Source of the DNA: Veillonella_A intestinalis
GTDB lineage: Bacteria; Bacillota; Negativicutes; Veillonellales; Veillonellaceae
Reading direction: 5' to 3'
Length of the DNA stretch: 64,000 bases
NCBI RefSeq assembly: GCF_943192895.1
Contig: NZ_CALPCB010000004.1
Span: forward strand, 62,001-126,000
Positions 15,124 through 23,895 of the stretch are shown piece after piece. The position numbers were made by a program, and so were the translations under genes. Each line of letters begins with the position of its first letter. The first letter of the stretch is position 1. The notes below the pieces were generated by a model. That model saw only the letters and a program-made list of their open reading frames with translations, made no database searches and was not told the DNA's origin.

Positions 15124-15978
15124 ATGAAACAAGCTATTTTAGTAGTAGCCTTTGGCACGACGGTTGAATCAGCCCGTCAAAATCAAATTAATCCTGTCGT
15201 GGAATTTATTAAAAAGCAATATAAAGAGCATGAAGTACGCTTGGCGTTTACCTCACGTATTATTGTTAAGCGTTTACGGGAACGAGGCGAAACAATTGAT
15301 ACCGAACAAAGTGCTATTGAAGATTTAATCCATCAAGGCTATGAGTCTATTGTAGTGCAACCATTACATCTAATTGGTGGTGAAGAATTTGATAAATTAA
15401 AACAGAATATTTTGGCCTATCAAGGGCAGGGTTCTTTGCAACATATTGCAATAGGCCGTCCATTATTATACTTCTTAGGTCAAGAAGAGCGACCAGATGA
15501 TTATGAGGCTTTGATTGAACAATTTATTGATACATTACAAATCCCTAAAGAAGAAGGTCTATTATTGGTTGGCCATGGTGGCATGAGTGTAGGCAATGCC
15601 TCTTATAGTGCGTTGCAATTAAAATTATTCCGCAAAGGCTATTATAATGTGCGTATCATAACCTTAGAATGTTTTCCAGAATTAGAAGATATGGCGATGC
15701 CTTGGGAGTGGGTAGATAGTAAACGACCTGGTCGAATTCATGTTCATCCTCTTCTGCTAGTAGCTGGTGATCATGCCCTTAATGATATTTTTGGTGATGA
15801 GGAAGATAGCGTGCAAACGTCCTTAGAAGCTGCTGGTTATGAAGTAGTACGTCATATGAAAGGGCTCGGTGAATATCGGGCAGTGCAGCAATTATATGTA
15901 GAGCACTTGGCTGATGCTATGGCTGGGCGCTATGAGGGGCGCGTTTCCCATAGACCAGCTATTCCTAATATAAAATAA
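15124..15978 (+). CDS. cbiK: Cytoplasmic CbiK sirohydrochlorin cobaltochelatase
   Basis: This 284-residue protein keeps all three CbiK active-site residues: Glu88 (LIGGEEFDK), His151 (LLLVGHGGMS) and His217 (LLVAGDHALND). It starts MKQAILVVAFGTTVESARQ with no signal peptide, so it should insert cobalt into sirohydrochlorin in the cytoplasm, the entry step of the cobalt-early pathway. ATAGGAGGG precedes the ATG. It shares the gene symbol with the exported copy at 11643 and can be told apart by location. The next gene, cbiL, is the next enzyme in the pathway. Iron insertion for siroheme is a known side activity of the family. Confidence 0.9.
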   Translation: MKQAILVVAFGTTVESARQNQINPVVEFIKKQYKEHEVRLAFTSRIIVKRLRERGETIDTEQSAIEDLIHQGYESIVVQPLHLIGGEEFDKLKQNILAYQGQGSLQHIAIGRPLLYFLGQEERPDDYEALIEQFIDTLQIPKEEGLLLVGHGGMSVGNASYSALQLKLFRKGYYNVRIITLECFPELEDMAMPWEWVDSKRPGRIHVHPLLLVAGDHALNDIFGDEEDSVQTSLEAAGYEVVRHMKGLGEYRAVQQLYVEHLADAMAGRYEGRVSHRPAIPNIK

Positions 15979-16084
15979 AATCATTATTTCCGCAGAATTA
16001 ATACTTGCCCGATTGTAGGCTTAACGCATACAATAATAAGGTATGTATTCAATATAAAGTATATGAACAGATAGGAGCGTAACC

Positions 16085-16792
16085 ATGAAAGGTAAATTGT
16101 ACGGTATTGGTGTAGGACCTGGAGATCCAGAATTAATGACTGTGAAAGCAGCGCGTATTGTAGGTGAAGCAGATATTATTATTACACCTAAAACAGAAAA
16201 GAAAGACGGATCTGTAGCGCTTAATATTGCTAAACCATATATTCAGGCTCACACTGAAATTGTGCCAGTGGTATTTCCTATGGTGCTTGATGATGATGCA
16301 CAAGCTGCTGGTTGGGAAGAAGCTCGAAAAGTTATTTTAGGTTATTTAGAAGCTGGTAAAAATGTAGTCTTCTTAACGTTAGGGGATCCTATGTTCTACA
16401 GCACATATATGTATGTATATCGTTTGATTGAAAACACAGGTTTTGAAATTGAAACAATCCCAGGGGTGACTGCGTTCTGTGCTATTGGCTCGCATTTAGG
16501 GTATCCTATTGTAGAAAAAGAAGAAGTGCTTGCTATTGTACCAGCTACAGCTCCTAAGGAAAAAATTGATAAAGTATTAGCAGTGGCTGATGATGCTGTT
16601 ATTATGAAGGTATACCGTAATTTCCACGAAGTACAAGAAACGCTTAAAAAACATAATATGGCTGATGATGCTGTTATGATTAGTCGCGTTGGTCTTGATG
16701 GTGAAGAAGTATATCGTGGCCTTGATACACTACCAGCTGATTTGAAATTAAATTATTTATCCACTGTATTGGCTAAGCGTAAGGATCGCTAA
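16085..16792 (+). CDS. cbiL: Cobalt-precorrin-2 C20-methyltransferase CbiL
   Basis: CbiL methylates C20 of cobalt-precorrin-2. The protein (235 residues) starts GKLYGIGVGPGDPELMTVKA and has FLTLGDPMFYSTYMYVYRLI and TIPGVTAFCAIGSHLGYPIV, typical of the CobI/CbiL branch of class III methyltransferases. GATAGGAG lies before the ATG. About 105 bases of AT-rich spacer separate it from cbiK, so a further promoter is possible, although I cannot name a convincing one. It supplies the step missing from the cbiD-J operon. cbiA follows after 4 bases. Confidence 0.93.
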   Translation: MKGKLYGIGVGPGDPELMTVKAARIVGEADIIITPKTEKKDGSVALNIAKPYIQAHTEIVPVVFPMVLDDDAQAAGWEEARKVILGYLEAGKNVVFLTLGDPMFYSTYMYVYRLIENTGFEIETIPGVTAFCAIGSHLGYPIVEKEEVLAIVPATAPKEKIDKVLAVADDAVIMKVYRNFHEVQETLKKHNMADDAVMISRVGLDGEEVYRGLDTLPADLKLNYLSTVLAKRKDR

Positions 16793-16796
16793 GACT

Positions 16797-18188
16797 ATGA
16801 AATCATATGCTATTCCGAGAGTTGTCATCGCTGGTACAAATTCTGGTGTTGGCAAAACAACGATTGTAGCGGGGTTGTTGGCTGCATTTTATGAACAAGG
16901 TAAAAAAGTACAAGCCTTTAAAGTAGGCCCTGACTATATTGATCCAGGGTTTCATAAATTAGCTAGTGGTCGAGATTGTTATAATTTAGATACTTGGCTA
17001 GTACCACCACAGAAGATGAAACCATTTTTTGCTGACATGGCAGGAGATGCAGAGTTAGCTATCATTGAAGGCGTAATGGGGCTGTATGATGGAGGCCGTG
17101 AAGGCGTTAGCTCGACTGCGGAAATTGCTAAATCATTAGAGGCACCTGTTATTTTAGTGATTGATTGTAAAGCGATGGGTGAAAGTGCAGCGGCGATTGC
17201 TAAAGGGTTTAAAGAATATGACCCTACTGTTAATTTAGCCGGTGTATTATTGAATCGCATCGGTTCGGATAATCATGAGCATATGATTCGTGTTGCTATG
17301 GCGCGTTTGGGTATTCCTGTGATTGGTGTTATTCGTCGTGATGAACGGATGCATTCACCGGAGCGGCATTTGGGGCTTACCCCTGTTACGGAAGTGAATC
17401 CTCAAACGGCCTTAGATACTATTCGTGAAGCGATTAAGCAAAGTGTTGATTTAAGTGCTTTAGTTAAATTGGCAGAAGCAGCTCCAGCTGTTATGGTGCC
17501 TGAAATAGTGGCTAAAGCAAGTGCAGAACCAAAGGTGCGTATTGGAGTCGCTTATGATGAAGCATTCTCCTTTTACTATCCTGCGAGTTTGCAGGCCTTA
17601 GCCGATGAAGGGGCTGATTTAGTATATTTTAGTCCTCTTACCGATACGGAGTTGCCATCAGTAGATGCCGTATTATTTGGCGGTGGTTTCCCTGAAATGT
17701 TTTTGACTCAATTAAGTGAAAATCAGTCTATGTTGCATTCTATTCGTGAAGCGGTTGCTTCGGGTATGCCTATTTATGCAGAATGTGGCGGCTTAATGTA
17801 TTTATGTGAAGCTGTTACTGACTTTGAAGGTAATGTACGGCCTATGGTAGGTTTAGTACCAGCACAATGTGTTATGCAGGCTAAACTACAAAAAGTTGGT
17901 TATGTAACGGCAACAGCTCTACAGGATACGCTGTTAGCTCCTAAAGGCAGTAGTCTAAGAGGTCATGAATTCCACTTTTCTACCATGGAGCCTGTAGAGC
18001 CTATGACAGTTGATACATTCCCGTGGGCGTTTCATTTTGAAGGTGGCCGTAAAGGGCAAACTTATAATGGTGGTTATAGTCATGGCAATATTTTAGCTAC
18101 TTACTTACATTTGAACTTTGCCGGCAATGAGTCAGCGGCCGCACAATTTATTGCTAAGGCGCGTGCCTATCGTGCTAAGGAGGCGTAA
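16797..18188 (+). CDS. cbiA: Cobyrinate a,c-diamide synthase CbiA
   Basis: CbiA amidates the a and c carboxylates of cobyrinate using ATP and glutamine. The N-terminal domain has the P-loop IAGTNSGVGKTTIVAGLL and FKVGPDYIDPGFHKLASGR. The C-terminal triad glutaminase domain has AVLFGGGFPEMF and IYAECGGLMYLCEA with the catalytic Cys. At 463 residues it is full length. The ATG lies 4 bases after cbiL, preceded by AAGGA inside the end of that gene. cobO follows with a 2-base gap. No cbiP, cbiB or cobUST is present in this window, so the later steps must be elsewhere or absent. Confidence 0.94.
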   Translation: MKSYAIPRVVIAGTNSGVGKTTIVAGLLAAFYEQGKKVQAFKVGPDYIDPGFHKLASGRDCYNLDTWLVPPQKMKPFFADMAGDAELAIIEGVMGLYDGGREGVSSTAEIAKSLEAPVILVIDCKAMGESAAAIAKGFKEYDPTVNLAGVLLNRIGSDNHEHMIRVAMARLGIPVIGVIRRDERMHSPERHLGLTPVTEVNPQTALDTIREAIKQSVDLSALVKLAEAAPAVMVPEIVAKASAEPKVRIGVAYDEAFSFYYPASLQALADEGADLVYFSPLTDTELPSVDAVLFGGGFPEMFLTQLSENQSMLHSIREAVASGMPIYAECGGLMYLCEAVTDFEGNVRPMVGLVPAQCVMQAKLQKVGYVTATALQDTLLAPKGSSLRGHEFHFSTMEPVEPMTVDTFPWAFHFEGGRKGQTYNGGYSHGNILATYLHLNFAGNESAAAQFIAKARAYRAKEA

Positions 18189-18190
18189 GG

Positions 18191-18793
18191 ATGACCACAG
18201 TAGATACGAAAACATCGGTTGATGGCGAGGAGCGTGTTGTTACGCCATCCCAAAGGGGCTTAATCTTAGTTAATACAGGGAATGGTAAGGGTAAAACAAC
18301 AGCGGCCTTAGGTGTAGCACTCCGCGCAGTTGGTAATGGCTTACGAGTTCTTATTTTGCAATTCATAAAAGGTGGTTCTACCTATGGCGAATTGAAAGGC
18401 ATCAAAGCATTGCAAGCAGCTGGTTTACCTATTGAAATTCGTCCTATGGGGAAAGGTTTTATTTTCCACAATAAAGAAACTTCAGAAGCTGATTTGATAG
18501 CTCATAAGGCGGCTGCTAAAGATGCTTGGCAAATGTTAACGGATGAAGTTATGTCTGACAATTGGGATTTAGTCATTTTAGATGAAATTAATTACGCCAT
18601 TAAATTTGGTCTATTGCCGGTAGAACAAGTAGTTACGTTGTTGGAAGCAAAGCCGACCCGTTTGCATATGGTCTTAACTGGGCGCGATGCTAAGCCTGAA
18701 ATCATTGCTAAAGCTGATACAGTTACGGAAATGCAAGTGGTGAAACATGCGTATGAACAGGGCATTAAAGCAGCCCGTGGCATTGAGTTTTAA
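18191..18793 (+). CDS. cobO: Cob(I)yrinic acid a,c-diamide adenosyltransferase (CobO/BtuR/CobA type)
   Basis: The enzyme transfers the adenosyl group of ATP to Co(I) corrinoids, the step after CbiA. The P-loop NTGNGKGKTTAALGVALRA starts at about residue 29. RVLILQFIKGGSTYGEL and DLVILDEINYAI follow, all diagnostic of the CobA/CobO type rather than PduO. At 200 residues it is normal, with a roughly 25-residue polar N-terminal extension. AAGGAGG (18177-18183) lies inside the end of cbiA. It is the last gene of this operon; no strong terminator is visible before the next promoter at 18830. Confidence 0.93.
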   Translation: MTTVDTKTSVDGEERVVTPSQRGLILVNTGNGKGKTTAALGVALRAVGNGLRVLILQFIKGGSTYGELKGIKALQAAGLPIEIRPMGKGFIFHNKETSEADLIAHKAAAKDAWQMLTDEVMSDNWDLVILDEINYAIKFGLLPVEQVVTLLEAKPTRLHMVLTGRDAKPEIIAKADTVTEMQVVKHAYEQGIKAARGIEF

Positions 18794-18829
18794 TATTGTA
18801 AATAAATCGAAAAAAGTCGTAATAGACTC

Positions 18830-18857
18830 TTGAAAAAATAAAGGTACATGCTATAAT
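18830..18857 (+). promoter_or_regulatory. Promoter of the superoxide reductase gene
   Basis: TTGAAA (18830-18835), a 16-base spacer and TATAAT (18852-18857) form a strong sigma-70 promoter about 80 bases before the superoxide reductase start. Confidence 0.75.
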
Positions 18858-18937
18858 AAAATTATAAGCAGTATATTATTTTAAACTATAAGTAAGTTCT
18901 TATAGGATATATTCTTATGACCAAGGAGGTTATCACA

Positions 18938-19330
18938 ATGGCATTAAGTAACTATGTAAAATCTGCAGACTTCAAAAATGAAAAACACGTTCCGGTAATT
19001 ACAGCACCTGACACTGTAAAAGCTGGTGAAAAAGTAAAAATTGAATTAGAAGTAGGCAAAGATATTGCACATCCAAACACTACAGAACATCATATTTCTT
19101 GGATTAAATTATACTATGTAGAAGAAGGTACAACGCTTCCATTTGAAGTAGCTCGTCTTGAATTCAACGTACATGGTGAAGCAGCAGCTGGCGCTAACGA
19201 AGGTCCAGTATTTGCTGAAGCAGCTGGTGTTGTAGTAGCTTCCTTCAAAAAATCTGGTAAATTGATTGCTACTTCTTACTGCAATATCCATGGTTTATGG
19301 GAATCTGAAAAAGATATCGTAGTACAATAA
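18938..19330 (+). CDS. Superoxide reductase (neelaredoxin / class II desulfoferrodoxin)
   Basis: The enzyme reduces superoxide to peroxide without releasing oxygen, an oxidative-stress defence of anaerobes. The 130-residue protein has the ligands of the Fe(His)4Cys centre in the expected places: His17 after Glu15-Lys16 (EKHVPVI), His45, His51 (HPNTTEHHISWI), Cys115 and His118 (SYCNIHGLW). It lacks the extra N-terminal desulforedoxin domain with a second iron centre. I chose the ATG at 18938, 8 bases after AAGGAGG; an upstream ATG at 18917 has no such site. It is a single-gene unit with its own promoter and terminator. Rubredoxin, the usual electron donor, is encoded at 38563. Confidence 0.93.
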   Translation: MALSNYVKSADFKNEKHVPVITAPDTVKAGEKVKIELEVGKDIAHPNTTEHHISWIKLYYVEEGTTLPFEVARLEFNVHGEAAAGANEGPVFAEAAGVVVASFKKSGKLIATSYCNIHGLWESEKDIVVQ

Positions 19331-19370
19331 GAAATCAAGCTTTTTTAAAGCTGGTTAATATTGTCTTACA

Positions 19371-19404
19371 TAAAGCGCTGAGACTTTAGTCTTGGCGCTT
19401 TTTA
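19371..19404 (+). terminator. Terminator after superoxide reductase
   Basis: AAAGCGC (19372-19378) pairs with GCGCTTT (19395-19401), with an inner AGACT/AGTCT stem, followed by a T-run. Confidence 0.85.
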
Positions 19405-19484
19405 TGCTTTACAGATATAGCCTTTATATGATAGAGTATCTTTATATATTCTTATAGTTGTTTTAGAGATAAAGAGGGATTACA

Positions 19485-20714
19485 GTGGCCTTAATTGTTA
19501 AAAAATTCGGTGGCAGTTCTGTCGCTTCCCCGGAAAAAATTTACAATGTAGTAGATCGCGTATTACGTGATAAAAAAGAAGATGACCGCGTTGTGGTGGT
19601 TGTATCGGCCATGGGTGATACTACGGATGATTTAGTATCCTTAGCACGGGCTGTTACATCTAGACCATTTGGTCGTGAAATGGATCGTTTATTGTCTACT
19701 GGTGAACAGATTTCCATTGCCTTATTAGCGATGGCTTTTATGGAAAAAGGTCAACCTGCTGTATCTATGACAGGGGCACAGGCTGGTATTTTGAGTAGTG
19801 ATAATCATGGCAAAGCTCGTATTTTAACGATTGATCCTAGCCGTGTATTTGCAGCGCTTGATGCAGGCAATATTGTGGTCGTAGCTGGTTTCCAAGGTAT
19901 TACTGATTGTGGTGATATTACAACCTTAGGTCGTGGTGGCTCTGATACGACAGCGGTTGCATTGGCGGGGGCTATGCAGGCTGATGTGTGTGAGATTTTT
20001 ACCGATGTAGAAGGTGTGTATTCTACGGACCCACGTATCGCACCGAATGCGATGAAATTAGATGAAATTACATATGGTGAGATGTTGGAAATGGCTCGCT
20101 TGGGGGCGGGTGTAATGCAACCTCGTGCCGTTGAAATGGGCAGTCGCTATGGCGTACCTATTCATGTGCGTTCCACATTTTGTGATAAAGAAGGTACCAT
20201 TATTCGGGAGGATTATACCATGGAAGCAAATAAACATGTAATTCAAGGCGTGGCGGATGACACTAATGTAGCAAAAGTATCTCTTGTAGGGGTTAAAAAT
20301 AAACCAGGTATTGCGCATCTTATTTTCCAAAGCTTGGCTGATAAAAATGTGGACGTAGACATGATTGTACAAAGCGTTCGTACAGTAGAAGATACAATTA
20401 CTGATATTGTATTTACAATTACTTTGGATGATGTTGTAATGGCGCGCGAAGTGTTGGAATCTTTGAAGGCTGCTGGCGACATTGAAGATTTTGTTATTAA
20501 TGAACAAATGGCTAAAGTATCAATCGTTGGGGCTGGTATGTTAGGTCAACCAGGCGTGGCAGCTCAGATGTTTGGCATTTTAAGTGAAGAAAATATTAAT
20601 ATTGAAATTATTAGTACTTCTGAAATTAGTATTACTTGCTTAATTGCAGAAGAACGAGTAAAAGATGCTATTCGTGCCATTCATGACAATTTAGTCATTG
20701 ATAAACGTGGCTAA
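19485..20714 (+). CDS. lysC: Aspartate kinase
   Basis: It phosphorylates aspartate, the first step toward lysine, diaminopimelate, threonine and methionine. The catalytic domain begins IVKKFGGSSVASPEKI and includes LLSTGEQISIALLAMA, GRGGSDTTAVALAGAM and the YSTDPRIAPNA segment. Two ACT domains follow from about residue 265 (KVSLVGVKNKPGIAHLIFQ and KVSIVGAGMLGQPGVAAQM), the feedback-control module. At 409 residues it matches the monofunctional Bacillus-type enzyme. The GTG start at 19485 follows AGAGGG. It is a stand-alone gene with a terminator on each side. Confidence 0.94.
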   Translation: MALIVKKFGGSSVASPEKIYNVVDRVLRDKKEDDRVVVVVSAMGDTTDDLVSLARAVTSRPFGREMDRLLSTGEQISIALLAMAFMEKGQPAVSMTGAQAGILSSDNHGKARILTIDPSRVFAALDAGNIVVVAGFQGITDCGDITTLGRGGSDTTAVALAGAMQADVCEIFTDVEGVYSTDPRIAPNAMKLDEITYGEMLEMARLGAGVMQPRAVEMGSRYGVPIHVRSTFCDKEGTIIREDYTMEANKHVIQGVADDTNVAKVSLVGVKNKPGIAHLIFQSLADKNVDVDMIVQSVRTVEDTITDIVFTITLDDVVMAREVLESLKAAGDIEDFVINEQMAKVSIVGAGMLGQPGVAAQMFGILSEENINIEIISTSEISITCLIAEERVKDAIRAIHDNLVIDKRG

Positions 20715-20738
20715 GAAGGGTTTCTTAAGTTAAGTAAG

Positions 20739-20782
20739 AACAGGCTTTTTCCCTCATAGGTGGGAGAAAGTCTGTTTTATTT
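20739..20782 (+). terminator. Terminator after aspartate kinase
   Basis: AACAGGCTTTTTCCC pairs with GGGAGAAAGTCTGTT (one G-U and one mismatch) around an 8-base loop and runs into TTTTATTTT. Confidence 0.85.
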
Positions 20783-20810
20783 TGAAAATATTCCTCAATT
20801 TTAGTATAAT
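20782..20810 (+). promoter_or_regulatory. Promoter of the M16 protease gene
   Basis: TTGAAA (20782-20787), a 17-base spacer and TATAAT (20805-20810) make a near-consensus promoter starting right at the preceding terminator's T-run. Confidence 0.8.
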
Positions 20811-20887
20811 ATACATTGTATACAGTTAATTATAAGGTTCGGGTATGTTATGTACCTGTGCTTTCTATGTAATAAAAGGAGTTTTTT

Positions 20888-23800
20888 ATGAAACTAAATG
20901 AAATATATAGTGGTTTTAAAGTAGAGCGGGTGGAATCTGTTGCTGAATTAAGCAGCACAGCCTATTTAATGCATCATGAAAAATCAGGAGCTCGTTTGCT
21001 TTATATTGATGCTGAAGATACGAACAAAGTCTTTTCGATTGCCTTTCGCACACCGCCAAAAGATAGTACAGGGGTTGCCCATATTATGGAGCATTCTGTG
21101 TTATGTGGATCTCGTAAATTCCCATTAAAAGAGCCATTTGTAGAACTTGTAAAAGGATCTTTAAATACCTTTTTAAATGCTATGACGTATCCTGATAAGA
21201 CAATGTATCCTGTGGCTAGTAAAAATGATAAGGACTTCCACAATTTGATGGATGTGTATTTGGATGCCGTTTTCTATCCACGGGTAGCTGAGGATAAGGA
21301 AATTGTAATGCAAGAAGGTTGGCATTATGAATTGGATTCAGCTGAAGATGAGTTGACATATAAAGGTGTTGTATACAATGAAATGAAGGGTGTATACTCT
21401 TCGCCTGATTCTATTTTAGAAACTCATATGATGGCTGAATTATTCCCAGATACGACTTATGGTGTAGATTCTGGTGGTAATCCTGATAACATTACAGATT
21501 TAACCTATGAAGGATTCCAAGCGTTTTATAAACAATATTATCATCCAGCGAATAGTTATATTTTCTTATATGGAACGATGGATATTGAAGAACAGTTACG
21601 TTTCATTGATGAAGAATATTTGCAAAACTTTGATGCAATTACTGTAGATTCTACCATTGCAGTACAAGCTCCATTTGAAAAAGGCAAAGTGGCGTCGTAT
21701 CCTTATAGCATTGGCTCTGATGAAAATGAAGCAGGTAAGACAATGCATGCTTTGACGTATGTAATGCCTGAAATGACAGTGGCAGATAGTTTGGGCTTTG
21801 AAATTTTGACACATGCTTTATTAACATCACCAGCAGCACCGTTAAAAGAATTATTAGTAAAAGCTGGTGTAGGTAGTGACATTAGCGGTTATTATTTAGA
21901 TAGCTTACGTCAGCCAATTTGGAATATTTCTGTTACTGGTTCTGAAATGAAGGAACAAAGTCGTTTACAGGAATTAGTAGAAGCAGAGTTGGCTCGTTTA
22001 GTTAAAGATGGTCTTGATACATCATTATTAGAAGCCTCTTTAAATATTACTGAATTTACTTTGCGAGAAGCTGATTTTGGTGGTCGTCCAATCGGGTTAG
22101 CTTATGGCATTCGCGTTATGGATCAATGGAATTATGATAAAGATCCAATTGAAGCCCTTCGCTACGAAGGCGCTTTAGCTACATTGCGTGAAGGCTTACA
22201 TACTCGTTATTTTGAAGATTTAATCGAACGAGCATTATTACAAAATCAACATAAAGCTTTAGTGTCTATTTATCCTGAAAAAGGATTACAAGAGCAAAAA
22301 GAGAAGGCTGAAAAAGAAAAATTAGCAGCTATTAAGGCTAGCATGACAGCTGAAGAAATAAATGCGATTGTAGAGCAAACAAAAGCATTAAAAGCGCGTC
22401 AAGCGGCTCCTGATACTGAAGAAGCATTAGCCACGATTCCTCTTTTGGAATTAGATGACTTATCACCTGCTGTAGAACGAGTGGAACGTGAAGATAGTGT
22501 GTTAGGTGAGGCTAAGCTTCACTTTGTACCTGCTCAGGCTAAAGGTATCAACTATACTGCTTTTTATTTCCATTTGGATTGCTTAACTGAAACGGAACTA
22601 TTTTACGCAAGTCTCTTAAGTGATATATTAGCCCGTGTTAATACCAAAGAACGGACCTATGATGCGATTGCTCAGGATATTAATATGAATTTAGGTGGTT
22701 TCAGTGCCAATATAGCAGCTTTAACTAAGTATAATGACCGTGATGGCTACACACCATTATTTATTGTTCGTGCTAAAGCTTTGCATGCTAAATTGCCTGA
22801 ATTAGTTCGTATTATTTCTGAATTAGTCAGTCATAGTGAATATACAGATGTAAGTCGCTTAACAGAACTTGTGAAAGAGACTAAAGCGATTTGGGATACA
22901 GAAGCATTCCGTCGTGGCCATACTATCGTATCAAATCGTGTAACAGCACAGGTGACTGAAGTAGGAAAATTCCGTGATTTAGATAGTTTGGGCTATTTTG
23001 AACAACTAGCAACCTTGGTTGCTGATGAAGCTGCTTTACAAGCTTTGCCTGCTAAATTAGCAGCAGTAGCAGCAAAACTATTCCGTCCTTCTAATGTTGA
23101 TATTTCCTTTGTAGGTGAAGCCCCTGAATTTGAACAATTTAAAGAATTATTAGAAACGGCTTTAACAACTTGGGCAGAGTGTTCTTATCCAAAGGGACAA
23201 TTAAAAATCACAAAAGAGTATGTGAATGAAGGGATTGTTACCTCTGGGAAGGTGCAATATGTGGCTCAAGGTGGTAATTTCCGTGACCATGGCTTTACAC
23301 CAAAGGGGGCTATGAAAGTATTGGAAACCATTCTTCGCTATGAATACTTGTGGACTCGTATTCGTGTGCAAGGTGGCGCTTATGGAGCATTTGCTAATTT
23401 CTATAATAATGGTAACTTTGTACTTTGTAGTTATCGTGATCCAAACTTGACTGAAACATTATCGGTTTATGAAGCGTTAAGCGAATATTTACAGACTTTT
23501 GAAATTTCAGATCGTGAAATGCGTAAATATATTATTGGTACTATGAGCACGTTAGATACGCCAATTACACCAGCTTTACGAGGTCCTCGTGCTATGAGTG
23601 AGTACTTTGGCGAAGGGACGCCAGAAGCAGCTGAACAGCTGCGTAAAGAAGTAATTGCTTGTCGTCAAGAGGATATTCGTAGTTTGGCAGATTTAGTCGG
23701 CGCTGTTATGAAGGATTCTCATATTAGTGTAATGGGGAACGAACAGAAGATTAAAAATGCTGGCTCTACATTTAGCCAAGTAATTTCCTTGCCACAATAA
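20888..23800 (+). CDS. M16C insulinase-like metalloprotease (presequence-protease type)
   Basis: A 970-residue zinc peptidase of the pitrilysin family, M16C branch, related to mitochondrial PreP and bacterial HypA-like peptidases. The inverted zinc motif is H65-I-M-E-H69 (GVAHIMEHSVLCGSRKFP), with the distal Glu expected in YNEMKGVYSSPDS. Four repeated M16 domains in one chain form a closed chamber that digests unstructured peptides. There is no signal peptide, so it should be cytoplasmic. A linker rich in Lys, Glu and Ala (about residues 460-500) joins the two halves, as usual. AAAAGGAG precedes the ATG. It forms a single-gene unit with its own promoter and terminator. Confidence 0.92.
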   Translation: MKLNEIYSGFKVERVESVAELSSTAYLMHHEKSGARLLYIDAEDTNKVFSIAFRTPPKDSTGVAHIMEHSVLCGSRKFPLKEPFVELVKGSLNTFLNAMTYPDKTMYPVASKNDKDFHNLMDVYLDAVFYPRVAEDKEIVMQEGWHYELDSAEDELTYKGVVYNEMKGVYSSPDSILETHMMAELFPDTTYGVDSGGNPDNITDLTYEGFQAFYKQYYHPANSYIFLYGTMDIEEQLRFIDEEYLQNFDAITVDSTIAVQAPFEKGKVASYPYSIGSDENEAGKTMHALTYVMPEMTVADSLGFEILTHALLTSPAAPLKELLVKAGVGSDISGYYLDSLRQPIWNISVTGSEMKEQSRLQELVEAELARLVKDGLDTSLLEASLNITEFTLREADFGGRPIGLAYGIRVMDQWNYDKDPIEALRYEGALATLREGLHTRYFEDLIERALLQNQHKALVSIYPEKGLQEQKEKAEKEKLAAIKASMTAEEINAIVEQTKALKARQAAPDTEEALATIPLLELDDLSPAVERVEREDSVLGEAKLHFVPAQAKGINYTAFYFHLDCLTETELFYASLLSDILARVNTKERTYDAIAQDINMNLGGFSANIAALTKYNDRDGYTPLFIVRAKALHAKLPELVRIISELVSHSEYTDVSRLTELVKETKAIWDTEAFRRGHTIVSNRVTAQVTEVGKFRDLDSLGYFEQLATLVADEAALQALPAKLAAVAAKLFRPSNVDISFVGEAPEFEQFKELLETALTTWAECSYPKGQLKITKEYVNEGIVTSGKVQYVAQGGNFRDHGFTPKGAMKVLETILRYEYLWTRIRVQGGAYGAFANFYNNGNFVLCSYRDPNLTETLSVYEALSEYLQTFEISDREMRKYIIGTMSTLDTPITPALRGPRAMSEYFGEGTPEAAEQLRKEVIACRQEDIRSLADLVGAVMKDSHISVMGNEQKIKNAGSTFSQVISLPQ

Positions 23801-23811
23801 GGCAAGATATA

Positions 23812-23857
23812 AACACTCCTAAGCAGGGGATGATACCTTTGTTTAGGGGTGTTTTTT
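23812..23857 (+). terminator. Terminator after the M16 protease
   Basis: AACACTCCTAA pairs with TTTAGGGGTGTT (one G-T wobble), followed by TTTTTT. The loop is about 20 bases. Confidence 0.8.
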
Positions 23858-23895
23858 AGAAATTGCACAATATTATTTTACATAAGGAGTAGGTC

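Noticed and set aside
20058..20507. Minus-strand open frame of 149 codons inside lysC
   Set aside because: It is fully inside a well-conserved gene on the opposite strand, with Ile/Asn/Tyr/His-rich composition typical of antisense frames.
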